Shown here in pieces: positions 8,419 through 20,563 of a DNA stretch of 64,000 nucleotides. Location: assembly GCF_044466355.1 (NCBI RefSeq), contig NZ_JBITMQ010000012.1, forward strand, positions 248,001 to 312,000, in the 5' to 3' direction. This DNA is from Actinophytocola sp044466355. Its GTDB lineage: Bacteria > Actinomycetota > Actinomycetes > Mycobacteriales > Pseudonocardiaceae. The notes under the pieces were generated by a model. It searched no databases and was not told the origin of the DNA. It saw only the letters and a list, made by a program, of their open reading frames with translations. The first letter of the stretch is position 1. Every line of letters begins with the position of its first letter. The translations under genes were made by a program, and so were the position numbers.

Positions 8419-8451
8419 GTCCCCACTGTCGGGGCGCGACGGACGCGCCCA

Positions 8452-8468
8452 GGTGAGGAGAAGATGAG
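8452..8468 (-). promoter_or_regulatory. Possible response-regulator direct repeat
   Basis: GGTGAG (8452-8457) and GATGAG (8463-8468) are 11 bp apart start to start, one helical turn, 34-50 bp upstream of the first gene of the two-component operon. OmpR/PhoB regulators bind such tandem half-sites. The half-sites are short, so this is tentative. Confidence 0.35.
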
Positions 8469-8478
8469 AGTTTCTTCA

Positions 8479-8515
8479 TGCGGGTGGCTCACCGTGCGTC
8501 GGCGAGCCACCCGCA
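8479..8515 (-). terminator. Hairpin terminator after the GH1 operon
   Basis: Arms TGCGGGTGGCTC (8479-8490) and GAGCCACCCGCA (8504-8515), 12 perfect bp, loop 13 nt, just past the GH1 stop at 8521. No U-run. It separates the transport operon from the two-component operon downstream. Confidence 0.65.
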
Positions 8516-8520
8516 CGCGA

Positions 8521-9948
<1,428 letters not shown>

Positions 9949-9959
9949 CCTCCGTAATC

Positions 9960-10953
<994 letters not shown>

Positions 10954-10961
<8 letters not shown>

Positions 10962-11910
10962 TGCCCGCCCCCTTCACCACGGGCGTGAAACCGACCCGCA
11001 TCTTCACGCCGCGGACCGTGCTGCTGGTGCGCAGCCGCGGGTTGACGTACTCGTCGATGCCGAAGTTCAGCAGCGCCAACCCGGTGCCGAGCAACGCGAT
11101 CGCGACGCCCGGCGGCACGAACCACCACCACGCGCCCTGCGCGAGCGCCTGCTGGCTCTGCGCCCAGAACAGGATCGCGCCCCAGTTCCACTCGGACACC
11201 CCGGGCACGCCGATGAACGCGAGCGTGATCTCCGACAGCACCGCGAAGATCACCGTGCCGATGAAGCTCGCCGCGATGACGGCGGTCAGGTTCGGCAGGA
11301 TCTCGAACCCGATGATCCGCCACGTCGACTCGCCGGTCGCGCGGGCCGCCTCGACGTAGTCCCGCCGCCGCAGCGACAGCGTCTGCGCACGCAGCACGCG
11401 GGCGCCCCACGCCCAGGACGTGCACCCGATGACCAGCGCGATCGTCATGTCGTCGGTGTCCGGCAGCGACAGCGTGATGATCAGGATCAGCGGCAGCGCC
11501 GGGATCACCAGGAACACGTTCGACAACGCGGACAGCCCCTCGGAGCTGACACCTGTCAGGTAACCGGAGGTCACGCCGATCAGCACGGCCAGCACCGTCG
11601 CGACGACGCCGGCGACGATCCCGACGAGCATGACGCTGCGGGAGCCGTCGAGCATCTGGCTGAACAGGTCCTGGCCGAGGTGGGTGGTGCCGAACCAGTG
11701 GTCGCCGTTGGGGGAGACCAGCAGCGCTTCGCCGCGTTCGCCGGGGTCGTAGGGCGCGAGCACCGGCCCGAAGATCGCGAGCAGGCAGAAGAAACCGAAG
11801 ATGGCCATCCCGGCGCGGGCCTTGCGGTTGCCGAGGAACCGGGAGCGGCGGCGCCTGACCGGAGCGGCGGGCGGGACGGCCGTCATGACGTCCGCGGTGG
11901 GCAGTGCCAC
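10954..11910 (-). CDS. ABC transporter permease (OppC/DppC type)
   Basis: 318 residues. A cytosolic N-terminus with a basic RRRRS patch, TM1 near 30-50, the OppC N-terminal extracytoplasmic loop (SPNGDHWFGT), then five more helices with the EAARATGES coupling loop that docks the ATPases. It forms the channel with the OppB-type partner encoded 3 nt upstream. Part of the six-gene minus-strand operon ending with GH1. Confidence 0.9.
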
Positions 11911-11913
11911 GGC

Positions 11914-12894
11914 TCAGCCCTCCTTCCTGGTGCGCGGGTCCAGCAGGAGGTAGATCAGGTCCGCGAACAGGTTCGCGACCAGCACCGACAGCGTGATGAT
12001 CAGGAAGATGCCCTGCACCAGCGGGTAGTCCTTCGCGCCGACCGCCTGGAACAGCTGGAACCCGACGCCGGGGTAGGAGAACACGATCTCCACCAGCAGG
12101 GTGCCGCCGACGATCAGGCCGAGGGAGAGCGCGAACCCGGACACGTTCGGCAGCAGCGCGTTGCGTGCCGCGTAGCCGATCATCACGCGGCGCTCGGAGA
12201 GGCCCTTGGCGTGCGCGACGGTGATGTAGTCCTCGGAGGAGACCGTCAGCATCATGTTGCGCATCGACAGGACCCAGCCGCTTATCGACGAGATCAGGAT
12301 CGTGATCGCGGGCAGGAGGCTGTGGTAGACCGCGCTCCACACGAAGTCCATGTCCCAGCTGGGCACGACGCCGGGGTCGTAGCCACCTGACGACGGGAAG
12401 GGACCGCCCGCGTCGGCGAGCAGCGTGATCGCGATGAGGCCGAGCCAGAAGTAGGGGATGGACGACAGGAACGTCGTCACCGGCATCAGCATGTCCGCCC
12501 ACGAGCCGCGCCACCAGCCGGCGAGCACGCCCATGAACGTGCCGAGCAGGAAGGAGATGACGGTCGTCAGGCCGACCAGCCCGAGCGTCCACGGCAGCGA
12601 GTCGGACAGCACCTCGGACACCGGGGTCGGGAAGAACGTGAACGACAGGCCGAGATCGCCGCGGAACAGCTGGCCCAGGTAGTCGACGTACTGCTCGACG
12701 ATGCTCCTGTCGGTGTCCAGCCCGAAGAGGATGTACAGCGACTGGATCGCGTTCGCGTCGAGCTGGCCGCGTGAGCGGGCGATCAGCGCCTGGACCGGGT
12801 CGCCCGGGATGAGCCTCGGCAGGAAGAAGTTGATGGTGATCGCGGCCCACGCGGTGAACACGTAGAACCCGATGCGGCGCAGGAGATAACCCAT
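11914..12894 (-). CDS. ABC transporter permease (OppB/DppB type)
   Basis: 326 residues, about six helices. It begins MGYLLRRIGFYVFTAWAAI, typical of OppB, with the family segment FFLPRLIPGDPVQALI and the coupling motif VAHAKGLSERRV. Partner of the OppC-type permease. Gene spacing to both neighbours is only a few nucleotides. Confidence 0.9.
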   Translation of the reverse strand: MGYLLRRIGFYVFTAWAAITINFFLPRLIPGDPVQALIARSRGQLDANAIQSLYILFGLDTDRSIVEQYVDYLGQLFRGDLGLSFTFFPTPVSEVLSDSLPWTLGLVGLTTVISFLLGTFMGVLAGWWRGSWADMLMPVTTFLSSIPYFWLGLIAITLLADAGGPFPSSGGYDPGVVPSWDMDFVWSAVYHSLLPAITILISSISGWVLSMRNMMLTVSSEDYITVAHAKGLSERRVMIGYAARNALLPNVSGFALSLGLIVGGTLLVEIVFSYPGVGFQLFQAVGAKDYPLVQGIFLIITLSVLVANLFADLIYLLLDPRTRKEG

Positions 12895-12895
12895 G

Positions 12896-13930
12896 TCAGG
12901 TTCCCTCCACCGTGTTCTTGTCGTACAGCCAGCACGCCGCCCAGTGCGGACCGTCGCCGTTGGACTCCACGGCCAGCCGGGGCGGCGCCTCGACCCGGCA
13001 CCGTGCCATCGCGTGGGGGCAGCGCGGGTGGAACCGGCACCCCGTGGGCGGCTCGATCAGGCTCGGCGGCTCGCCGCCACCCACGTCCGCGACCTCCGTC
13101 TCCGCGCCCGCGATCCGGTCCGGGTCGGGTGCGGACGCGATCAGCAGCCGCGTGTACGGGTGCGCGGCGTGCTGCGTCACCGCCTCGCCGCTGCCGCCCT
13201 CGACGACCTGCCCCGCGTACATCACCAGTACCTCGTCGGCGAAGTACCGCGCCGACGCGATGTCGTGCGTGATGTACAGGATCGCGAGGTTGAGCCGGTC
13301 CCGCAGGTCCCGCAACAGGTTCAGCACGCCGAGCCGGATCGACACGTCCAACATGGACACCGGTTCGTCGGCGAGCAGCGCCTCCGGGCCGGCCGCGAGC
13401 GCGCGGGCGATCGCGACCCGCTGCCGCTGCCCGCCGGACAGCTCGTGCGGGAACTTCGCGAGGAACCGTTCGGGCGGCGTCAGTGCCACCCGCGTGAGCA
13501 GCTCCTCGGCCGTGGTGTCGCTGCCGTGGATCCTCAGCGCGCGCGTGAGGTGGTAGCGCACGGTGTGGACCGGGTTCAGCGACGCGAACGGGTCCTGGAA
13601 CACCATCTGGACACGGCGGCAGTAGGCGCGGAACCGGCGGCCCCTGGCCCGCACCGGTTCGCCGTGCAACAGGACCTGGCCGTCGGTCTGGTGGATGAGC
13701 TGCGCCATCAGCCGTGCCACGGTCGACTTGCCGGACCCCGACTCGCCGACCATCGCGGTGACCCGGCCCTCGCGCAGCACGAAGTCGACGTGCTCGACGG
13801 CGTGGACCGCCCGCCGCGGCGCGAACAGCGTCCGCAGCCTGCGGCGGATCGGGAAGTGCTTGGTGAGGCCCACCGCCTCCAGCACCACGTCGGTGGCACT
13901 GGGGGCGGTGGGCTTTGTGCTCGCCGTCAT
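12896..13930 (-). CDS. ABC transporter ATPase (OppF/DppF type)
   Basis: 344 residues. Walker A GESGSGKST, Q-loop VFQDPFASLNPVHT, signature LSGGQRQRVA and C-terminal oligo_HPY with CRFHPRCPHAMARC. Second ATPase of the heterodimer with the 9960-10961 product. Walker B reads LLADEPVSMLDVS, as in OppF/DppF proteins. It lies between the binding-protein and permease genes, 4 nt after the binding-protein stop. Confidence 0.9.
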   Translation of the reverse strand: MTASTKPTAPSATDVVLEAVGLTKHFPIRRRLRTLFAPRRAVHAVEHVDFVLREGRVTAMVGESGSGKSTVARLMAQLIHQTDGQVLLHGEPVRARGRRFRAYCRRVQMVFQDPFASLNPVHTVRYHLTRALRIHGSDTTAEELLTRVALTPPERFLAKFPHELSGGQRQRVAIARALAAGPEALLADEPVSMLDVSIRLGVLNLLRDLRDRLNLAILYITHDIASARYFADEVLVMYAGQVVEGGSGEAVTQHAAHPYTRLLIASAPDPDRIAGAETEVADVGGGEPPSLIEPPTGCRFHPRCPHAMARCRVEAPPRLAVESNGDGPHWAACWLYDKNTVEGT

Positions 13931-13934
13931 GAGG

Positions 13935-15602
<1,668 letters not shown>

Positions 15603-15716
15603 GGAACCGGACTCCTTTGTCGGGGAAAGGGATCGCGAGCGTGCACGCTGCCTGTTGGCTCGGAGTCAACCGGGTGAGCCGGGTCACGTCAATAACGGAC
15701 AGGTAACGAACTTAGC

Positions 15717-15739
15717 CTTATTTAAAGACGCGAATAAAG
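15717..15739. promoter_or_regulatory. Candidate ROK-repressor operator
   Basis: CTTATT (15717-15722) and AATAAAG (15733-15739) flank a GC-containing centre. This A/T-arm palindrome is striking in such G+C-rich DNA and resembles NagC/Mlc-type ROK sites (TTATTT...AAATAA). It lies between the divergent ROK gene and the binding-protein gene, so one site could control both. Confidence 0.5.
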
Positions 15740-15799
15740 TCTGCGCATGAACTATCGTGCTGGCTCGTTAGGCTGACGCGACCAGGTCGGGAGAGGACG

Positions 15800-17035
15800 G
15801 TGCCCATGCAGCCGAGACGTGCGACGGTCCGTGACCTGCGCAGGCGCAACCGGTCGACGCTGCTGTCCACGCTCTTCTTCGAGGGACCGCTCTCCCGGCA
15901 CGAGCTGGGCGGCCTGACGGGTCTCTCGGCGGCGACCGTGAGCAACGTGGTCGGCGAGATGATCGACGACGGCCTGGTGATCGAGGCCGGGCTGGTCGAG
16001 TCGGACGGCGGCCGCCCCCGCGTGCTCCTGCGGGTCAACCCCGCGTACGGGCACGTGGTCGGCATCGACGTGGGCGAGACCGGCGTGACCATGGAGCTGT
16101 TCGACCTGTCGATGACCCGCCTCGCCACGGTCGACCGGCCGCTGGCAAGCCCGCAACCGGACGTCGCGCTGGTCGGTGAGATCATCGCGGCGGGCTTCGG
16201 CGCGCTGCTCGCGGAGGCCGGGGTGGCGGAGTCGTCGCTGCTGGGCGTCGGCATCGGCGTGCCGGGCACGGTCGAGCAGGGCGACACGATCCGCGTGCAC
16301 GCCCAGACCATCGGGTGGGACGGGGTCGCGCTCGCGGATCTGGTTCATCACCACGGGATCACGGTGCCCGTGTTCGTGGAGAACGGCGCGAAGACGCAGG
16401 GGCAGGCGGAGATGTGGTTCGGCGCCGGGCGCGGCGCCCGGCACGCGGTGATCGCGTTGATCGGGTCCGGGATAGGAGCCACGGTGATCACCGACGGCAC
16501 GACGTACCGGGGCGCGACGAGCAGCGCGGGGGAGTGGGGGCACACCACGCTGTCCTACGGTGGCCGCCTGTGCCGGTGTGGGGCGATGGGCTGCCTCGAG
16601 GCGTACGTTGGCGCCGAGGGGATCCTCGACCGGTTCCGGAAAGCCCGTGGCGGCAAGGCGATCCCGCGTACCGACGAACAGTCCCAACTGGACTTCCTGC
16701 TGTCCTCGGTGGACCGTTCCGACATCGCGGCGGCCGTCGTGGAGGAGACCGTCGGCTACCTCGGTGCCGGCATCGCTAACCTCGTTAACCTGTTCAACCC
16801 GGAGCGGATCGTGCTCGGCGGGTGGGCGGGCATGGCGCTGGGTGCGCGGCTGCTGCCCGAGATCCGCACCGCCACGGCCGCCCACGCCCTGCGGCACGCC
16901 TACGAGCAGACCTCGATCGTCCTCTGTGAGCTCGGCCCGGACGCGGTGGCCGTCGGCGCGGCCACCCTGCCGGTTGAGGCGCTGCTGAGCCTGGGGACGG
17001 ACCCGCGAGTCCGTCCCCAGGCGTCCGCGCTGTAG
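15800..17035 (+). CDS. ROK-family transcriptional repressor
   Basis: 411 residues. Winged-helix N-terminus (about 10-75; LSRHELGGLTGLSAATVSNVV), then the ROK sugar-binding domain with phosphate-loop-like GIDVGE, GVGIGVPG, GSGIGAT and the zinc motif CRCGAMGCLE (Cys258, Cys260, Cys265). It is divergent from the oligosaccharide ABC/GH1 operon and most likely represses it until a sugar is bound. GTG 15800 is used; ATG two codons later is also possible. Its 3' end carries a hairpin terminator inside the coding sequence. Confidence 0.92.
   Translation: MPMQPRRATVRDLRRRNRSTLLSTLFFEGPLSRHELGGLTGLSAATVSNVVGEMIDDGLVIEAGLVESDGGRPRVLLRVNPAYGHVVGIDVGETGVTMELFDLSMTRLATVDRPLASPQPDVALVGEIIAAGFGALLAEAGVAESSLLGVGIGVPGTVEQGDTIRVHAQTIGWDGVALADLVHHHGITVPVFVENGAKTQGQAEMWFGAGRGARHAVIALIGSGIGATVITDGTTYRGATSSAGEWGHTTLSYGGRLCRCGAMGCLEAYVGAEGILDRFRKARGGKAIPRTDEQSQLDFLLSSVDRSDIAAAVVEETVGYLGAGIANLVNLFNPERIVLGGWAGMALGARLLPEIRTATAAHALRHAYEQTSIVLCELGPDAVAVGAATLPVEALLSLGTDPRVRPQASAL
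16989..17022. terminator. Perfect 14-bp hairpin inside the 3' end of the ROK gene
   Basis: GCCTGGGGACGGAC (16989-17002) and its exact complement (17009-17022) with a 6-nt loop. It lies within the last 16 codons of the ROK gene and just beyond the stop (17041) of the convergent gene. Only 5 nt separate the two stops, so the terminator has been placed in coding DNA. Probably acts in both directions. Confidence 0.75.
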
Positions 17036-17040
17036 TCGGA

Positions 17041-19230
17041 TCACGGATAGTTGGCCACGTAGCTCACCTGGTGCGGCTGGTTCGCGACCTCGCCCGTGTC
17101 GTTGATGACGCGGTTGATCGTGCCCACGCCGCCCAGTGACACCGTGACCAGACCGTGGAACCTGACACCCGTTCGGTTGGGCGCCTCGAAGCCACGGCTC
17201 GCGACGACCGACGGGTTGGTGTTGAAGAAGCAGTACGACCCGACACCCCACGCCTCGTGGTTCGTCACCGAGTCGGCCACCTTGTAGGAGGCCCAGCCGA
17301 GCGAGCCGCCGCCGCTGGAGCCCCACGCGGCGTTGCTCGGCGGGTCGTAGGGCATCTCGTTCTGGTAGAAGTACGTCCGGCCGTTGTTGCCGTTCCAGAT
17401 GGTGTTGTACTGCTGGTAGTGCTCGACGAACAGCCCGTACATGATCACGTTGTCGCCGTTGACGACCAGGCCGTTCTGCGCGGTGTTCACGTTCCACCCG
17501 ATGCCGGTGCCGTGGTCGCCGCGCCACAGCCACATGTGGTCGCCGATCACGTCCTTGCTGTTGATGCGCAAGGACACCGTCGCCTTGCCCGCGTGCTGGC
17601 CGCCGACGCGGAAGAACACGTCGTGCAGGGACGTCGGGTTCGCCGCGTGGCTCGCGCTCGACCCGGCCGGCCCGATCTCCGCGAGCACCGGCGAGTTCGT
17701 CGGACCCGCGTCGATCAGCAGGCCCGCGAGCTTCACACCGTCCACGTCGGCCACCGTGATCGCTGCCTGACCGGTGTCAGGTGTGAGCGTGGCGAGCCCG
17801 ATCCCCAGCACGACGGTGTTCGGGTTGGTGACCCGGATCGTGTCGTCGAGGTGGTGGATGCCGGGCGTGAACAGCAGGTGCCTGCCCTGTGCGAGCGCGG
17901 CGTTGATCGTGGCGGCGGGGGTGCCCACCTGCACGACGTAGAAGTCCGCGAGGGAGATCGACGTGCCTGCGGGGTTGCCGCTCGCCCATGACGTGCCGCG
18001 GGTGTTCTCGCGGAGGGCGGGGACGAAGACGCGGTACTCGCCGGTGCCGTCGACATACAGGAACGGCTTCTCGCGGATCTTCGGCGTGGTGTCGACGACC
18101 GTGTGCGACGGGTTCGGGAAGTGCTGCGGCGGCGTGCCGGTGGAGCCGGTGAACACCATGTTCCAGACGGAGCCGGACCAGCCGCCGCGCAGGTCGCTGT
18201 TGCGGGTGAAGAACTGTTGCTGCGACCCGGACTCGACGACCCCGTCGATCCGCGAGTCGGCGATCAGACCGCCGGACGCCCAGCCGTCGCCGCCGTTCCA
18301 GAGCTGGACCTGGCCGCGCAGGTGCATCCGCCGGTACGGCGCCGCCTGCGAGACCGCCCACCGCTCGATCTGTCCACTGGGGAGGGTGACCGAGAGGTTC
18401 TCGGCGGAGCGCCAGAAGTTCTGGGTGGCGTTGCCGAGGTTGTTCGGGTTGTCGCCCTGCTGGAGCCAGTCGGCCTCCACCCGCACGTGTCCGTTGAGGT
18501 TCACCTGATCCGGCAGCAACCCGAGCCCGGCGACCTGCGTGTAGAAGCGCAGGTCGACGTCGGCGTTGTAGGAGCCGGGCTTGAACAGGACGGCGTACCG
18601 CTGCGTGCCGAACTGGTTGGTCCTCATCTCGGCCGCGATGCTGTTCAACCGTGATTGGATGGTCGACTGCGGCGTCGAGGGGTCGAAGACGAACGTGTTC
18701 GGCCCGAGGTTCGGGTTGCGCGGGTCGGTCGGCGGGATCGAGGTGCCGCCGTTGTCGGTGTTGACCGACAGCTCCCACAGCGAGTAACCCCACTGGGTGG
18801 CCCTGGCGGTCCCGGTGACGCGCAGGTAGCGCCCGGTGCCGGTGACGTCCAGCGCCTGGTTGCCTCCGGTGCCGGTGGTCGTCGAGTAGATCGTGGTCCA
18901 GGTGGCGGCGTTGTCGGAGACCTGGAGCTGGAACGAGCGCGCGTAGGCGGTCTCCCAGTTCAACCCGACGCGGCAGATCTGCCGGGAGGAGCCGAGGTCG
19001 ACCTGCAGCCACTGCGGGTCGGAGAAGGCGCTGGACCAGCGGGTGGACGTGTTCCCGTCGACAGCGGCCGAGGCGGGCGTCCCGGCGTTTTCGACCGAGG
19101 AGGCGGTGGCGGTCTTGCCCTGCGCCACGTTGGTGGTGCCACAGGCCAGTGGCGCGGCCTGGACCTGGGGAACCGTGAGAAGGGCCGCGGCCGCGAACAT
19201 CGTTGTCGCGGCGGCGAGGATGCGTTTCAT
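17041..19230 (-). CDS. Secreted discoidin-domain plus beta-helix protein (putative polysaccharide-active enzyme)
   Basis: 729 residues. Signal peptide 1-25 (cut after VQA). F5/8-type C discoidin/CBM32-like domain about 33-155 (NVAQGKTATASSVENAG, WLQVDLGS, YLRVTGTA). A short Pro-rich linker is followed by a long region with parallel beta-helix character (VVLGIGLATL, VNGDNVIMYGLFVEHYQQYN). Similar proteins carry mixed names, including an unlikely 'adenylyl cyclase' label. The fold pattern resembles GH55-like glucanases, but I cannot place the catalytic residues. Possibly degrades an extracellular polysaccharide. ATG 19230 begins the signal peptide; the operator lies 50-83 nt upstream. Confidence 0.75.
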   Translation of the reverse strand: MKRILAAATTMFAAAALLTVPQVQAAPLACGTTNVAQGKTATASSVENAGTPASAAVDGNTSTRWSSAFSDPQWLQVDLGSSRQICRVGLNWETAYARSFQLQVSDNAATWTTIYSTTTGTGGNQALDVTGTGRYLRVTGTARATQWGYSLWELSVNTDNGGTSIPPTDPRNPNLGPNTFVFDPSTPQSTIQSRLNSIAAEMRTNQFGTQRYAVLFKPGSYNADVDLRFYTQVAGLGLLPDQVNLNGHVRVEADWLQQGDNPNNLGNATQNFWRSAENLSVTLPSGQIERWAVSQAAPYRRMHLRGQVQLWNGGDGWASGGLIADSRIDGVVESGSQQQFFTRNSDLRGGWSGSVWNMVFTGSTGTPPQHFPNPSHTVVDTTPKIREKPFLYVDGTGEYRVFVPALRENTRGTSWASGNPAGTSISLADFYVVQVGTPAATINAALAQGRHLLFTPGIHHLDDTIRVTNPNTVVLGIGLATLTPDTGQAAITVADVDGVKLAGLLIDAGPTNSPVLAEIGPAGSSASHAANPTSLHDVFFRVGGQHAGKATVSLRINSKDVIGDHMWLWRGDHGTGIGWNVNTAQNGLVVNGDNVIMYGLFVEHYQQYNTIWNGNNGRTYFYQNEMPYDPPSNAAWGSSGGGSLGWASYKVADSVTNHEAWGVGSYCFFNTNPSVVASRGFEAPNRTGVRFHGLVTVSLGGVGTINRVINDTGEVANQPHQVSYVANYP

Positions 19231-19279
19231 GGGCGTACCTGTTTCGATCCAGAAGCGTGCAGGGGATGGATCGGACGGC

Positions 19280-19313
19280 GGTTCGGAACCGGTACCGGAA
19301 CCGGTTCCGAACC
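19280..19313. promoter_or_regulatory. Large palindromic operator upstream of the secreted enzyme
   Basis: GGTTCGGAACCGG (19280-19292) and CCGGTTCCGAACC (19301-19313) are perfect 13-bp inverted arms. A second perfect palindrome, GGAACCGGTTCC (19297-19308), overlaps the right arm. Central CG and 12-14 bp symmetry are typical of LacI-family operators; the LacI gene at 19566-20558 is next upstream. The overlapping sites could bind two dimers. Confidence 0.65.
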
Positions 19314-19390
19314 TGTGATGCATTCAACAATCGGTTCAGCAGGTCAGTCAAGGCGTCGAATGGGGGAGCGCTCGGATCGGTCCCGGTGGG

Positions 19391-19433
19391 CGGCCTCCGG
19401 CCCCCGGAATCCAGCGTAGTGAGGGGCACCGAC
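19391..19433 (-). repeat. TACGCTGG/GGCCGGAGGCC dispersed repeat, copy A
   Basis: Read on the minus strand: GTCGGTG, a short spacer, TACGCTGGATTC, then GGGGGCCGGAGGCCG, whose GGCC-N3-GGCC end can fold. It matches copies at 19510-19553, 37369-37413 and 37458-37503. With copy B in the opposite orientation it fills the gap between the LacI gene and the secreted-enzyme promoter. Confidence 0.65.
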
Positions 19434-19509
19434 GGGAACGGCCGTCGTCGCGCCGGGTTGGGGATGGCCGCACCGGCTGTGGACAACCCGAGCCTGCCGA
19501 GCCGGGACT

Positions 19510-19553
19510 GTCGGTGCCGGGCCGTACGCTGGAAATCGGGGGGCCGGCGGCCG
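19510..19553 (+). repeat. TACGCTGG/GGCCGGCGGCC dispersed repeat, copy B
   Basis: GTCGGTG (19510-19516), TACGCTGGAAATC, then GGGGGGCCGGCGGCCGCC. Inverted relative to copy A, 76 bp away. The preceding GCTGTGGACAA also resembles the CTGTGGATGG that precedes copies C and D. No coding role seen. Confidence 0.65.
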
Positions 19554-19565
19554 CCCCGGCGCGGG

Positions 19566-20558
19566 TCAGACGGCCGGGGCGCTCTCCCGGACCACCAGCG
19601 ACGTGGGCACCACCAGCGGTTTCTCCGGCGGCGTCTCCCCGGACAGGTGGGCCAGCAACATGGTCGCCGCCGCCTCACCCATCTCCCGGGACGGCTGGCG
19701 CACCGTCGTCAGCGCGGGCTGGGTGTGCTCGGCGATCGAGATGTCGTCGAAGCCGATCACCGCCACGTCCCCGGGCACGTCCCTCCCGGCCGCGCGCAGA
19801 CCGTCCAGCACGCCGACCGCCATCAGGTCGTTGTGCGCGAACACCCCGTCGAACGACACGTCCCGCGCCAGCAGCTCCTCGATCGCCGCCTGGCCGCCGC
19901 CCCTCGTGAAGTCGCCCTCCACCACCAAGGCCGGGTCGCACGACGGGCCCGCCGTCTCGCGGAAACCCGTCGCGCGGTCGCGGGTGCAGCCGAACTCCGA
20001 CGGGCCGGTCACCATGGCGAGCCGGCGGCGGCCCAGTGCCAGCAGGTGAGCGGCCGCGTCGGACGCGCCGGTGTCGTTGCTCGTCGCGACCGACGGGAAG
20101 CCGGGGTGGTGGCCGCGGTCGTCGATCATGACCACCGGGAGACCGTTCTCGTGCAGGCTCGTGATGTACGACAGCGTGTCCGGCGGCTCGACCAGCAGCA
20201 ACCCGTCGAACGCGTTCGCGGACACGTGCCGCCGGAACTGCGTGATCGACTGCTCGCCGCGGTTGACGGTGTGCAGCAGCAGGCCGTACCCGCGCGCCTC
20301 CAGCACATCGGACACGCCCTGCAGCACGTCACCCATCCACGGCCACGTCAGCCCGGGCACCAGCATGCCGACGGTCTGCGTGCGCCCGCGCGCGAGGCCG
20401 ACCGCGCCCGCGCTCGGCGTGTAGCCGGTCGCCGCGATGACCTCGCGCACCCGGATGGCGGTGGCCGCGTCCACGTCGCCCTTGTTGTTGAGCACGCGCG
20501 ACACCGTCGTCTTGCTGACCCTCGCTCTTCTCGCGACCTCGGCGATCGTCACGCGCAT
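19566..20558 (-). CDS. LacI-family transcriptional regulator
   Basis: 330 residues. N-terminal LacI HTH (VTIAEVARRARVSKTTVSRVLNNKG), hinge (about 50-60, VGLARGRTQTVG), then a periplasmic-binding-like effector domain (VFAHNDLMAVGVLDGL, VIGFDDI). It starts 5 nt after the stop of the BTAD regulator and is probably cotranscribed with it. The palindrome at 19280-19313 upstream of the secreted enzyme is its most likely target; the effector would be a sugar. Confidence 0.92.
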   Translation of the reverse strand: MRVTIAEVARRARVSKTTVSRVLNNKGDVDAATAIRVREVIAATGYTPSAGAVGLARGRTQTVGMLVPGLTWPWMGDVLQGVSDVLEARGYGLLLHTVNRGEQSITQFRRHVSANAFDGLLLVEPPDTLSYITSLHENGLPVVMIDDRGHHPGFPSVATSNDTGASDAAAHLLALGRRRLAMVTGPSEFGCTRDRATGFRETAGPSCDPALVVEGDFTRGGGQAAIEELLARDVSFDGVFAHNDLMAVGVLDGLRAAGRDVPGDVAVIGFDDISIAEHTQPALTTVRQPSREMGEAAATMLLAHLSGETPPEKPLVVPTSLVVRESAPAV

Positions 20559-20563
20559 GCAGG

